This document shows positions 52,739 to 62,541 of a DNA stretch of 64,000 nucleotides, piece by piece. Made by a program: the position numbers and the translations under genes. The notes under the pieces were generated by a model. That model did no database searches. It saw only the letters and a program-made list of their open reading frames with translations, and was not told the DNA's origin. Location: NCBI RefSeq assembly GCF_003363015.1, contig NZ_QRAP01000010.1:1-64000 (forward strand), in the 5' to 3' direction. The stretch comes from Enterobacillus tribolii. GTDB lineage: Bacteria > Pseudomonadota > Gammaproteobacteria > Enterobacterales > Enterobacteriaceae. How positions within the stretch are numbered: position 1 is the first letter of the stretch; the number at the start of each line of letters is the position of its first letter.

Positions 52739-53506
52739 TTAAAGCGTCTTCTCGTATTTTACCGTTGAGCCAAAGTCATCGATGATGGAATACACCACGC
52801 GGGTGCCTGTCGTGGCCGCTTTTTTCGCTGGCGGAACAGGGATAGTTACCGTCGTCAGCGGAGCGATCATATCGTTGGGGGCTACGGTCAGCGACGTGCC
52901 GTCAATTTCCAGCGTCATGAACGTGATGTGAAAGGGCGTAGGGTTAGTGATTTGTAACCCGTTCGAAGGCAGACGGGTAAAAATAAGCTGTGAGCCAATC
53001 TCCTGGGCCTGGGCGGGAATACCGTGCGGACGGTAAAACAGCTTTATACGCGAATGAAAGGCGATTTGGACTGAATTAGTATCAGGCCGGGCCTCCCTGT
53101 TCTTGGGGGGGACTTCCAGGACGTTAAGCCAGAACATCGATTCCCGGTCGCTGGGTAAGGAACGCCCTTTACCGGTATAAAAAATGCGTATCCGGCGGTT
53201 GTCGCGCCCTTCCAGGCGAAATACCGGCGTATTGATAACGAACGGCACCTGAATCTCTTCCGGCGTTTTGCTCATTTCATCAATGCCGTTGTCTATCCAG
53301 ACCTGAATCAGGGCAGGATACCTGCCTTCATTCAAAATCTGTACGCTTCCGGCATTGTTGTCGCCGGTAACGATAGCGCGCGTCAGGCCAATGGCGATGC
53401 TGGCCTGCAGGTTCAGGCTGGTTAACAGGACAAGCGCTGCCAGTATGGCTTTCAGGCAATGGCGCGGGCGGAGAATGGCGTGAAGTAGCGATAGCATCAT
53501 CATCAT
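52739..53506 (-). CDS. Second periplasmic chaperone of fimbrial cluster 3
   Basis: 255 residues, start among four consecutive ATG codons right after the adhesin stop. The signal region runs to LNLQASIAIG. PapD-family blocks are TRAIVTGDNNAGSVQILNEG, IQVWIDNG, VPFVINTPVFRLEGRDNRRIRIFYTG, MFWLNVLEVPP and KLFYRPHGIP. Having a second chaperone after the adhesin suggests it is dedicated to that subunit. It differs clearly from the chaperone at 57318. Confidence 0.87.
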   Translation of the reverse strand: MMMMLSLLHAILRPRHCLKAILAALVLLTSLNLQASIAIGLTRAIVTGDNNAGSVQILNEGRYPALIQVWIDNGIDEMSKTPEEIQVPFVINTPVFRLEGRDNRRIRIFYTGKGRSLPSDRESMFWLNVLEVPPKNREARPDTNSVQIAFHSRIKLFYRPHGIPAQAQEIGSQLIFTRLPSNGLQITNPTPFHITFMTLEIDGTSLTVAPNDMIAPLTTVTIPVPPAKKAATTGTRVVYSIIDDFGSTVKYEKTL

Positions 53507-53508
53507 TA

Positions 53509-54651
53509 TTATTTATAAATCAGTGTGAAGGTAAAAGCGCCCTTGACGGAGCCGCTCTGTACGTTGTTTTCCGTTTGGTAGATCCCGGCCTGCATCGGAA
53601 CGGTGTAGCTGTTGGTTCCGCTGGCGTCATAATCGGGCAGGGAATACTCCGTATTCATCTCTATAGGGGTGTTGCTGTTGCTGCGCAGCAACACGCCGAC
53701 GCCTTTGGCATCGGAGCCGGCTACCAGCGCCGTGACGCCGTTAGCCTGATCCAAGATTGCCGTTGTTGCGCCAAATTTGTAGTTAATCCCCGATAGCCCG
53801 CCCGGACAGTTATTAAAGCTAAGCTTAAACGGCGTCAGCCCTCTCACCGTGCCTACCGACTTCAGTTCCCGGACGCCGACGTCCGGCAACGTGACGTTTA
53901 CGTCCGGCGTCACGCAGGTCTGGGTCATTACCTGTACCTTTACCGCACTGCCGGGGAACTGCATGATGCGGTATCGCCCGACCTCCGTCTGTTCGCTGCT
54001 GCCGGCGTTATAGGTCCGGTAGGTATACATGTAGGTGGGATCAAATGCCGAAGCAGATCCCGTCGTTAGCCCGGTGGCGGTTTTCACAAAGTGAATCTGT
54101 AATTCATAGCCCAGCGTGAAGTAGTTGCCGTTATTGTAAGGAATCGGTCCGAGCAGCGGATAAGCGACGACGCGATTGCTGGACGACGTGCCTGTCACCG
54201 GGGTCCAGTCGGTGCTGAAACCCGCGCCGGTTGCCCGGAAGCGGGCGACGTAGCCCAGCCCGGCTTTGACTACCGAGTTGAATACGGTGTAGCTGTCGCC
54301 GTCGATAGTCACCGTTCCTATTCCTGCAATGGCATAGGGCGAAAAAGTGGCAACCGAGCCGCGTACGTCATCATTCTGATAGCCGCTTGTCACCTGGCAA
54401 CGCCAGTCGTTGGGCGCCGTGGCGGTAACCCACGATCCGATCGGCTCGCCGACCGGCGTGTTCGGCTTGACATAGATCGTGGTGGACGGTCCGTAAATGT
54501 AGAGCGAGCCGGTATAGTTACAGTCTAAGGCCGTGCCTGCGGCCTGCGCCTGCCGGCTGGGGCCGGCCATCAGCAGCAGCGCCAGCAATACGCCAAACAG
54601 CGCCTGTGCCGCGGCGTAAGTGTGTTTATGGCTGGTTGGGCTTATTTGCAT
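53509..54651 (-). CDS. Fimbrial tip adhesin of cluster 3
   Basis: 380 residues, starting inside the last codons of the usher gene. The signal peptide ends RQAQAAGTALD. About 220 residues form the receptor-binding part, with Tyr/Gly/Thr-rich strands. From CVTPDVNVTLPDVGVRELK a pilin domain follows, with a second Cys in NNCPGGLSG and the end VKGAFTFTLIYK. Organisation as in two-domain tip adhesins; the ligand is unknown. Confidence 0.82.
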   Translation of the reverse strand: MQISPTSHKHTYAAAQALFGVLLALLLMAGPSRQAQAAGTALDCNYTGSLYIYGPSTTIYVKPNTPVGEPIGSWVTATAPNDWRCQVTSGYQNDDVRGSVATFSPYAIAGIGTVTIDGDSYTVFNSVVKAGLGYVARFRATGAGFSTDWTPVTGTSSSNRVVAYPLLGPIPYNNGNYFTLGYELQIHFVKTATGLTTGSASAFDPTYMYTYRTYNAGSSEQTEVGRYRIMQFPGSAVKVQVMTQTCVTPDVNVTLPDVGVRELKSVGTVRGLTPFKLSFNNCPGGLSGINYKFGATTAILDQANGVTALVAGSDAKGVGVLLRSNSNTPIEMNTEYSLPDYDASGTNSYTVPMQAGIYQTENNVQSGSVKGAFTFTLIYK

Positions 54652-57254
54652 ATGACCTCCAGGCGTCTGTAGTCGCCTTTTTCCGGTGCTGCGGTTTGCG
54701 GCAGCTGATATCTGAAGCGGCAGCTTTCCCCCGGGCCTTCTCCCCAGGTTGCCCGCAGTTGGCCTTTGTGGTGCGTGACGCGGATCAGGGCCTGGCCGCC
54801 CTGGGCGACGTAACCGACGGCGTTGCCGTCCTCTTCTTCCAGCGCCGCGCCGAAGGGCAGCGGTTTGCCGTTTGTTTGCTTGCCATCCAGCAAGACGGAA
54901 TAACCGGATGTGGTCTCAAAGACCATCAGCGCCACCGAGCCGGCCGTAGGCGCTGTATTCTGGCTGGTGCTTTTCAGCTCAGTATCGGTAGAAAGCCCTT
55001 TGGGATCGATCTCCACCTCATTCATCCGGTAGGGATTCAGGTAAGGCACCACGGCGCGGCCGCTGCCGTTCAGATGTACCCCGGTATAGTTGGTGACGCG
55101 CGCCCCGGCGGCGTTGCGGGCCTCGACCACGGCGATGGTTTCGCCCAGCTCCGGCGACAGCACCACGCCATCGTGATAAGCGACGATACCGCCGGAAAGT
55201 GAAGCGCCATACTGATCATAGTCGCTGCTTTTGGTGTAGCTTCCGCCCACCGTGGCATAGGGCGATAACCAGGTTGCGTTCAGGCTCAGGGTGTTGTTGC
55301 GGCCGCTGTTGTCGGCGCGTTCACTGGAGACATAAGCGCCGTAATTATACTGGTTGTTTTCCCCTGCCGAGCCGGAAAGCCCCGTTTGCAGCGAATGGGT
55401 GTGCCTTTTCTGAGTATATGACGTGCTCAGGCGCGGCGAACTGCTGGCCGAACTGAGCGGTACTGAGAAAGAGAGGGTAATCTGGTTATCCCAGTTGCCT
55501 GAGGAAGTATTACGCATCCGGTTAGCAGAGATATTGTAGCTGACGGATTTGTACTGATTATTGTAGCCCAGCTGGAAATCCGTATCACGCTTCTGGGTTC
55601 CCCAGTAATTTTGGGTATTGGCGCTGGCGTAGAAGGAGCCGTACCCTTCCGGCAATCCCTGGGTAATGGTGATTTGCGCCCGGTTACGCCGGTGCTGCAT
55701 ACCGCGAAGGTATGAATAATTCGCCGTCCCGTCATCCAGGACGGCGCTGTCGTCGTAGAACGCCCCTGCGTTGTTCCCGTATTTCAGGTAGTCGCGGGCG
55801 CGCATTGCTTCAGCCGGCGAATAGTAACCGCGGGTTGAGTAGTGATAGCTGGCCAGCGTCAGGTTGGTATTGGTCTGCGGCACGGTTTTGGCATAGGTCA
55901 GGCGAATGCTCTGGCCCTGTTCAGCCCCTTTCCCGGGCAGGCGGGTGTGCGCCTGGGTGATATCCGTCGCCAGCGCGCCGACGGGGGTGTTGAACGCCAG
56001 TCCCATCGCCGCCGCGTAGTAGCCTTCGGCAGCGGTCAGCCCACTGTATCCGGTGATGATGTTGGAAAATCCGTGACGTAACGTCCCCAGCGCGATAGCC
56101 GGTTTATCGTGCATGCTGTTGTCGCGGAATTGCCCGGCCATCAGCGTATAGCGCGTCATGCCGGGGCGTAACAGCTCAGCGATGGTGGCGTAAGAGACGG
56201 TAAAACTGCTTTCCGTGCCGTCGGCTTCGGTAATGGTGACGTAAAGATCGCCGCCCTGACCGGTGGGATACAGATCGTCGATGGCGAAAGGGCCGGGCGG
56301 AACCGTGGTTTCGTAAATCGTCCGCCCCATTTGATTAATCGTCACCCGGGCGTTAGATTTGGCTACGCCGCGCACTACCGGGGCATAGCCGCGTAACGAG
56401 TCGGCATACATACGATCGTCTGACGTCAGTGCCACGCCTCTGTAACTGACGCTGTCGAACACCTGGCCGTCGGTGGTTGATTCTCCCACGGTAAGTTTGC
56501 TGTTCAGCGGCGGAATGGCGCGTTCGACATAGGTGGCAATCTTTTGATAGCGGGTGCCGTTGTCGCCGCTGTGATTCAGCGAACTGCGGTAACGCAGGCG
56601 CCATTCCTGCCAGTTAAAACCGCCCAGCAGGCTGAGATAGTGATACGTTTCGCCCGCGCTGCCGTGGGAGGCGCTGTGATAGCCGGTATAGTCGTATTTG
56701 AGGGTGGCCGCCGTGATGCCGTTATCCCAGTATTTGGGATCGACGGAGCCGCGGGCCCGGCGTTTGAGGCTGGCCTGCGGGACATTAAAATCGATGCGTT
56801 GTTGCCCGCCATCGTAGACGGCTTCGCCTGTGCCGATAATCTCGGTCAGAGGCGCGCAGATCCCTTCGCCTTGCAGCGCCCGCAGGGTTTGTTCAGAAAC
56901 GTTGTCGCTTTTGATGCCCAGATAGTCCAGCAGCGTCAGGTCAATACAGGGCAGGGCGGTGCGGGAAAGCGCGTTGGGCAGGGCAAAGCGCATCTCCTGG
57001 CGGCCAATCCAGCGATTGTTCAGATAAATATCAAGGCGGTAGGTGCCGGGATCGATCGGGTTACCCTGGCTGTAACGTGTCGCATCGACCTGAAAGCGCA
57101 TGAACGTATCATTAAATTCGACGGTTTCAGCTTCCTGTGCAGCCGAACAGGGCGCAAGGGATAAACCGCCTGCACCGCAGCCGACAAGAGTCAGCAACGG
57201 CCACAACCGTAATTGCCTGCTCTTAGAGTTACACATGGCGTTCGTTAGTCTCAT
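54642..57254 (-). CDS. Fimbrial outer-membrane usher of cluster 3
   Basis: 870 residues; ATG 57254 or, six codons later, 57236. The signal part ends APCSAAQEAETVEFNDTFM. Usher blocks are GSVDPKYWDNGITAATLKYDYTG, KIATYVERAIPPLNSKLTVGES, SLRGYAPVVRGVAKSNARV, PGPFAIDDLYPTGQGGDLYVTITEADG and PFGAALEEEDGNAVGYV. It is a separate FimD/PapC-type usher from that at 18166, with different loop sequence. It forms one unit with the adjoining chaperone, adhesin and second chaperone. Confidence 0.93.
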   Translation of the reverse strand: MRLTNAMCNSKSRQLRLWPLLTLVGCGAGGLSLAPCSAAQEAETVEFNDTFMRFQVDATRYSQGNPIDPGTYRLDIYLNNRWIGRQEMRFALPNALSRTALPCIDLTLLDYLGIKSDNVSEQTLRALQGEGICAPLTEIIGTGEAVYDGGQQRIDFNVPQASLKRRARGSVDPKYWDNGITAATLKYDYTGYHSASHGSAGETYHYLSLLGGFNWQEWRLRYRSSLNHSGDNGTRYQKIATYVERAIPPLNSKLTVGESTTDGQVFDSVSYRGVALTSDDRMYADSLRGYAPVVRGVAKSNARVTINQMGRTIYETTVPPGPFAIDDLYPTGQGGDLYVTITEADGTESSFTVSYATIAELLRPGMTRYTLMAGQFRDNSMHDKPAIALGTLRHGFSNIITGYSGLTAAEGYYAAAMGLAFNTPVGALATDITQAHTRLPGKGAEQGQSIRLTYAKTVPQTNTNLTLASYHYSTRGYYSPAEAMRARDYLKYGNNAGAFYDDSAVLDDGTANYSYLRGMQHRRNRAQITITQGLPEGYGSFYASANTQNYWGTQKRDTDFQLGYNNQYKSVSYNISANRMRNTSSGNWDNQITLSFSVPLSSASSSPRLSTSYTQKRHTHSLQTGLSGSAGENNQYNYGAYVSSERADNSGRNNTLSLNATWLSPYATVGGSYTKSSDYDQYGASLSGGIVAYHDGVVLSPELGETIAVVEARNAAGARVTNYTGVHLNGSGRAVVPYLNPYRMNEVEIDPKGLSTDTELKSTSQNTAPTAGSVALMVFETTSGYSVLLDGKQTNGKPLPFGAALEEEDGNAVGYVAQGGQALIRVTHHKGQLRATWGEGPGESCRFRYQLPQTAAPEKGDYRRLEVICK

Positions 57255-57317
57255 CCTGAGTCGTCAAAAGCGTGATATTCCTGACTGCGGTGATGCCCGC
57301 AGGGCGCTTTGTCCCGA

Positions 57318-58052
57318 TTAATCTAATTGCTGAGTGCCGGGCGTATTCCCGCCAAAGTCATTAATAATGGTGTAGGTGACGAAGGTTCCGCTGTTCAGGG
57401 TGCGCTTGCCTGGCAATGTCAGCGCAAGCTCTGCGAACGGCGCGATCATTTTCCCTTTCTGCGCATTCAGGTTAGTCAGTTCGGGGCCGGTTTCCGTGGC
57501 GCGAAACGCCAGTTTTCCCAGCGTCAGGTAATAGGGGGACGCATTGCGCACCACTATTTGCGTTCCTTTGCGGGTAAACGTCAGATGCTTGTAGGCCTGC
57601 TCCACGGACATCGGCAATTTCTCCGGCCGGTAGAACAGCTTGATGCGGGTACGAAACGCCAGCTGCATCAGGTTCTCACCGGCGGCCAGTTGTTTGGTGG
57701 CCTTGGGCGGGATCTCCAGCAGGTTGAACCAGTACACGGATTCACGATCGGCAGGCAACGCGTTGCCCACGCGCAGAATACGAATGGTTTGCCCTTTCTG
57801 TGCATCGAGGCGTACGACGGGAGGCGTCAGGCTGAAGGGCGCCCGGATACTTTCCGGTTTGGCGCCCGGATCGCCGTTGTCGAGCCATGCTTGCAGAAGA
57901 ACGGGCATGTTGCCGGTGTTAGTAATTTTGACCGCGGTTTCACGCGCAGATTCTTCGTAAATAATACGCGTGCCGTTGATGATGACCGCGCTGTGCGCTG
58001 TCACGCTGAGCAGGCTTAAGCCTGCAATTAATGCATAAAGTATCTTTGACAT
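57318..58052 (-). CDS. Periplasmic chaperone of fimbrial cluster 3
   Basis: 244 residues from the ATG at 58052 (AGG seven bases before), with a signal peptide to TAHSAVI. PapD-family motifs are NGTRIIYEESARETAVKITN, LLQAWLDNGD, APFSLTPPVVRLDAQKGQTIRILRVG, VYWFNLLEIPP and KLFYRPEKLP, plus the C-terminal NDFGG. It lies between the major pilin and the usher, the standard place for the principal chaperone. Confidence 0.9.
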   Translation of the reverse strand: MSKILYALIAGLSLLSVTAHSAVIINGTRIIYEESARETAVKITNTGNMPVLLQAWLDNGDPGAKPESIRAPFSLTPPVVRLDAQKGQTIRILRVGNALPADRESVYWFNLLEIPPKATKQLAAGENLMQLAFRTRIKLFYRPEKLPMSVEQAYKHLTFTRKGTQIVVRNASPYYLTLGKLAFRATETGPELTNLNAQKGKMIAPFAELALTLPGKRTLNSGTFVTYTIINDFGGNTPGTQQLD

Positions 58053-58106
58053 ATTCACACCTGGCGCTTACAGGACGGGGAAGCTCCCCGTCCTGAGGCT
58101 GTTACA

Positions 58107-58637
58107 TCAGTCGTAAGCGATCGTGTAATCAACCTGAGTCGTTACGGTACCGCTGCCCGTCGAGCCCTTTGAATAGTACTGTGCGGCGTAAACCAGCGTG
58201 GCGGAGCCGGAGCTGATATCTTCAACCACGGCGCCCTGCGAAGACGAGCCGATGAATACCGGATTGTTTGCCTTATCCAGTAACTCAACCTGCACGTTGG
58301 CTGCGGTGCCGGTGTTGTTCAGACGGCCGGTGACAGTATCAACCGTGGTGCCGGATTCGAAATAAGCGTAGGCATTACCCAGCGTGGAGCCCTGGCATTC
58401 GGTCAGTTTGATGTCGAACGGCGTGGTGCCGGCGGTATCGCCGTCCGCTGTCAGGGTGTTCTGAGAAACGGTCGGAAGCGTTACGGTCGCATTTTCCGTG
58501 CCGCCGTTAACGGAGATGGCACAGGTTACGTCGGTAATTTTCCCATTGATAGTGATGGTACCATCAGAGGCGGACGCTGCGTGTGAGAGAACGATGCTGG
58601 CCGTAGCGATCAGCATACAGATTTTCTTCATTTTCAT
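58107..58637 (-). CDS. Major fimbrial subunit of cluster 3
   Basis: 176 residues, signal peptide to SHAASASDG. Pilin layout: TITINGKITDVTCAISVNG (first Cys), KLTECQGSTLG (second Cys) and the C-terminal VTTQVDYTIAYD strand with the penultimate Tyr region. It is first in the operon, with GGAGTAC before the start. No switch-like inverted repeats are seen upstream, so control probably differs from cluster 1. Confidence 0.88.
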   Translation of the reverse strand: MKMKKICMLIATASIVLSHAASASDGTITINGKITDVTCAISVNGGTENATVTLPTVSQNTLTADGDTAGTTPFDIKLTECQGSTLGNAYAYFESGTTVDTVTGRLNNTGTAANVQVELLDKANNPVFIGSSSQGAVVEDISSGSATLVYAAQYYSKGSTGSGTVTTQVDYTIAYD

Positions 58638-59436
58638 TTTGTACTCCTTTACTCCTCGAGATTTTCTATTGAATACAGCGGAGTTAATTTCGCCGCTGAG
58701 TGCATTCCATGAATATTGCTTATATATTCTTATAAATAAGAAAATGATGACAATATCAATTCGTGCAACATTCGAGTTCCTGCTTTCCCTGATTAAGCTA
58801 TTGCAGGAAAATTCCTAGTTGGTGCAGATGCTATATACCTGCTTATCTTTAGTCAATACGTCATTATGCCTCGTTATATATGCGTTTAAGTTTGTTTTTG
58901 GGCTGCGTTACCTGCCTTTTTTCCTTACATATTGTGTGTGAATTTTCCTATAAAATTAAAATATTCAATGAGGTGGTGAATGTTTTTTGAATGATGGATG
59001 CATGCCGAAATGTGTTTATTGAAAATTAGGTGTACCTATAGGGGGAAAAATTTTTTTATTTACGCATTAGAATAAGTAGATTCTTACTTCTTTCTTAGCA
59101 AATGCTTGCTTGACAGGGCGTTTATAGGATTTTAAAGCGCTCTATTATTTGCGGCTAAGGCTGCATCCGGCGCTGGTGGGTAAAAAAGTACCTCAAAATC
59201 ACCGGATTGGCAGAGCGCGGGTGTGGCGATGGTGAGCAACGGTCATGGTGGCGACGTCTGGTCTGGCAGCAATCGCGTTCTGCCGGGAACAAGATGATTC
59301 ACTCCAGGAAAGGGACGATACATGTACATCGGATGAAAAAGAAGCCAATAAATCCGACATAAATCAATCCCCGGCGCCTGAAACCTCCTTAGTATAGTAG
59401 TATTCATTATGCATGTTATGTGGGGGTTGCAGAGCC
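58638..59436. promoter_or_regulatory. Long divergent region between fimbrial cluster 3 and the ferredoxin-type gene
   Basis: About 800 bases, A+T-rich to 59110. TTCTTATAAATAAGAA near 58729 is a short palindrome. TTGACA at 59112 is a possible rightward -35 with a poor -10. No inverted repeats of switch type and no gene were found. Confidence 0.4.
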
Positions 59437-60516
59437 ATGACGGGCAAAAAGAGAGTGCGCTGGCAACGCCGGCCGGGAACCACCGGCGGTAAGCTACCGT
59501 GGAATGACTGGCGCAATGCCTCAACCTGGCGCAAGGCAACCCAGCTGTTACTGCTGGCAACCAATATTTATATCGGTATCACCTTCTATTTTTGGGTTCG
59601 CTACTATGAGTCCGGAGGCGCCTCGCTTTTCGTTGCCAGGCCGGGGGGAATTGAAGGTTGGTTGCCTATCGCCGGCCTGATGAACATCAAATACACGCTG
59701 GAAACGGGCCTGCTTCCGCCGATTCACGCGGCTTCTATGCTGCTTTTGGTTGCCTTCATTGCCATCAGTCTGCTGCTCAAAAAATCATTCTGTTCATGGC
59801 TGTGCCCTGTTGGCACGATCTCTGAGCTGATCGGCGATGCCGGGAAAACGCTTTTCGGCCGTCATATTACGCTTCCCCGCTGGCTGGACATTCCGCTGCG
59901 CGGCCTGAAATACCTGCTGCTCAGCTTCTTTCTCTATATCGCGCTTTCAATGCCGGCACAGGGGATCCAATATTTCCTGACGTCAGCCTACGGCATTATT
60001 ATTGACGTTAAGATGCTCGACTTCTTCCGGCACATTGGCAGCGCTACGCTGATCTGCGTTGTGGTGCTCACCGTCGTCAGCCTGTTTGTCCGCAACGCCT
60101 GGTGCCGCTACCTGTGCCCCTACGGCGCTTTGCTGGGGCTGTTCTCCCTGTTTTCGCCCTTTAAGATCCGCCGTAACGCAGACAGCTGTATCGACTGCGG
60201 AAAATGCGCCAAAAACTGCCCGTCCAACATTCCGGTGGATAAACTCATTCAGGTCAGAACCGTGGAATGCTCCGGCTGCATGACCTGCGTTGAGTCCTGT
60301 CCGGTCGCATCGACGCTGACCTTTTCTCTGCAAACGCCGCCGGGAAAAACGGAGAAGCGCCAGACAGCGCTGACGGGCGTGGTGATGACGGCCCTGACGC
60401 TCGGCATTCTGTTTGCCGCCATTGGTTTTGCCGTTTATTCCGATGCCTGGGAAAGCCCGGTACCGGACAGCCTCTATTTCCGCATTATCCCGCAGGCAAG
60501 GATGATTGGGCATTGA
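59437..60516 (+). CDS. NapH-like 4Fe-4S membrane protein
   Basis: 359 residues from the ATG at 59437. About five transmembrane helices carry two cytoplasmic-edge motifs, FCSWLCPVG and WCRYLCPYGALLG. A double ferredoxin module follows, with CIDCGKCAKNCP and CSGCMTCVESCP, enough cysteines for two 4Fe-4S clusters, and a last helix near the C-terminus. The NapH/NosR/RdxA group passes electrons from quinols to periplasmic or assembly partners. No nap, nos or cytochrome-oxidase gene is adjacent, so its partner is elsewhere. Confidence 0.87.
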   Translation: MTGKKRVRWQRRPGTTGGKLPWNDWRNASTWRKATQLLLLATNIYIGITFYFWVRYYESGGASLFVARPGGIEGWLPIAGLMNIKYTLETGLLPPIHAASMLLLVAFIAISLLLKKSFCSWLCPVGTISELIGDAGKTLFGRHITLPRWLDIPLRGLKYLLLSFFLYIALSMPAQGIQYFLTSAYGIIIDVKMLDFFRHIGSATLICVVVLTVVSLFVRNAWCRYLCPYGALLGLFSLFSPFKIRRNADSCIDCGKCAKNCPSNIPVDKLIQVRTVECSGCMTCVESCPVASTLTFSLQTPPGKTEKRQTALTGVVMTALTLGILFAAIGFAVYSDAWESPVPDSLYFRIIPQARMIGH

Positions 60517-60764
60517 TTCACCGGATTAAGCCGGTGGCTATCACTCCGTGCCGGGAGCGGAGCAGATTACAGGTGCGTGCTGAGCCTGAACAAAAGTCGT
60601 GGATCATGCTTTGTCTTCATTAACGCAGCGCGTCAGCGTATTTATTTTTCTTATTAAAAACAAAACGTAATTAATAGCCGCATTTTTTTTGTGGTTAATG
60701 GGGCTGGTCATTAGTAGTTTGTTATCACCTATTTCAGGATAAAAACGCTGTATATGAGGGCACA

Positions 60765-61127
60765 ATGAAAAATGGAATTTATTACGTTACGTTCAGTCGC
60801 CATTATCAAATCTTTGGCGAGGGCACTGTCGTGGTTATGGATAACGTGGTGAACGGGGGCGATGTCGGTTTTATGTATCAGGGGCAGATTCATGAACAGA
60901 GCCTGGTGCTGCATGTCTACCAGCATGACTATCGGGTACCCTCGTTGTTTAAAGGTATTCTGGCATTCAAATTTATTCTGACGATCAGTGATGCGCCCTA
61001 TGGTTATACGCTTGAGGGCAACGTAGACGGCATTGACTCAAAACCCGTATCCCTTAAAGCTAAATATATTGGCGCGATCTTTCAGGACGCCAGCGCATTG
61101 CCGTGTAAGGCAAAAGAAACGGTATAA
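60765..61127 (+). CDS. GrlR-family regulator (orphan)
   Basis: 120 residues, GAGGG before the ATG. MKNGIYYVTFSRHY, GEGTVVVMDNVVNGGDVGFMYQGQI and LVLHVYQHDYRVPSLF correspond to the calycin-like strands of GrlR, the partner that restrains GrlA in the E. coli LEE island. No grlA-like gene or type III secretion gene is in the window. GrlR-like proteins without LEE are known in other enterobacteria, so the target may be a different activator. Confidence 0.78.
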   Translation: MKNGIYYVTFSRHYQIFGEGTVVVMDNVVNGGDVGFMYQGQIHEQSLVLHVYQHDYRVPSLFKGILAFKFILTISDAPYGYTLEGNVDGIDSKPVSLKAKYIGAIFQDASALPCKAKETV

Positions 61128-61314
61128 CGTCATTGCTGCTATTGCCCTGACGGATACCGTTTCAGACCGTATTTGATCCTTCCTACTCCGGATTAACGTG
61201 ATGCCGAACAGGGTGTCGCGGGTCTGGTGCGCGCAGGAAAGGCGCCGGCGGTGATAATCCCGGTCGGCTGAAATTTGCATCAGCAAGCCATCCAGAGCCG
61301 CCCTGTTAGCGGAA

Positions 61315-62541
61315 TTAAACCTCCTTCACCATCGCCAGTGTCCCTTGCTTATGCAACTGCGCCTGCAAGACGCGGCTCAGCAGCAGGCCGACCGCCAGTC
61401 CGGTCATCACCGACAGCGCCATTCCGTACCATCCGGCTTTGGCGAAGACGAAACCGTTGAAATAGCCGAGCACCGCGCCGCCGGCGTAGTAGCAGAACAG
61501 ATAAAACGCGGTGGCCTGCCCTTTGGCGTGGGGAGCGTTGCTGCTGACCCAGGAGAGGATGACGGAGTGTGAGGTAAAGAACGCCACGGAGAGCAGAATA
61601 ACCCCGAAAATAAACACCGGCACCGTGCTGGCGATAATGCTGATGGCGGCGCCGGCGATCATCGCCAGCAGCAGCATGCTGAGCATATTCATGGCGCCGA
61701 ACCGGACGGCGCATCGTGCCGCCGTGGGCGCGGAGAAGAAGGTGAGCGCAAAGCTGATGGGAATCAGCCCGATTTGCGAGAAGGGCAGATTGAACGGCTC
61801 GCGGTGCAGGTAAAAGGCGATAAAGTTAAATATCGAAGTGAATGAACCAAACAGAATAAAGCCGATAACGTAAGCCAGAGAGATCTTTTTATTTTTGAAG
61901 TGCTCAATCCCGCCCTTAAACATTTGCGTCAGGTTCAGCGTGGCGCTGGGGACAAAGTTTTTGGACGCCGGGAGGAAATAGAATACGTATGCCGCCATAA
62001 AGATCAGCAGGCCGCCGAACAGGATGAAAATGAGGTCCAGCGAAACGTGTTCCATCATCAGGGTTGCGATAACCCTGCCGGACATGCTGCCCAGCGAGTT
62101 GCCGAAAATAAAGTAGCCGGTGATCACGCCAGCCAGCACCGGCGACACCTCTTCGCAGATGTAGACAGTAACCGCCGCCGTTATTCCGCTCACCGCCAGG
62201 CCCAGCAGGGCGCGGTAAAGCACCAACTGAGGCCAGACGCTGACGGTGGCGCACAGAAGCGTAAGAATCCCGCCCAACAGCAGCGAGACGACGATGGTTT
62301 GTTTGCGGCCATAGCGATCGGAAAGGCTGCCGGTAAACAGCATGGCTAATGCCAGGCAGCCCACTTCGGCGGAAAGGATCAGCCCGACCTGATTCAGCGG
62401 AATATGATAAACCTCAGCCAATTTGGGCAGCAGCGCCTGAATAGAATACAACGAGGCAAGCTCCGCCAGTCCGGCCAGCGGAAGCGTAAGTAATATCGGT
62501 AAATAGTTCCTTAGTTTAGCGTTATCAGGAGCGGGCTTCAT
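61315..62541 (-). CDS. MFS transporter, YnfM/arabinose-efflux type
   Basis: 408 residues, 12 predicted helices. FTGSLSDRYGRKQTIVVSLLLGG is the loop 2-3 signature. LYRALLGLAVSGITAAVTVYICEEV and GYFIFGNSLGSMSGRVIATLMM match helices 4-5 of drug/sugar efflux proteins such as YnfM. The C-terminal half holds FGSFTSIFNFIAFYLHREPF and VSSNAPHAKGQATAFYLFCYYAGGAVLGYF. It is divergent from the LeuC-like gene, so it could export or import a pathway-related metabolite. Confidence 0.85.
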   Translation of the reverse strand: MKPAPDNAKLRNYLPILLTLPLAGLAELASLYSIQALLPKLAEVYHIPLNQVGLILSAEVGCLALAMLFTGSLSDRYGRKQTIVVSLLLGGILTLLCATVSVWPQLVLYRALLGLAVSGITAAVTVYICEEVSPVLAGVITGYFIFGNSLGSMSGRVIATLMMEHVSLDLIFILFGGLLIFMAAYVFYFLPASKNFVPSATLNLTQMFKGGIEHFKNKKISLAYVIGFILFGSFTSIFNFIAFYLHREPFNLPFSQIGLIPISFALTFFSAPTAARCAVRFGAMNMLSMLLLAMIAGAAISIIASTVPVFIFGVILLSVAFFTSHSVILSWVSSNAPHAKGQATAFYLFCYYAGGAVLGYFNGFVFAKAGWYGMALSVMTGLAVGLLLSRVLQAQLHKQGTLAMVKEV

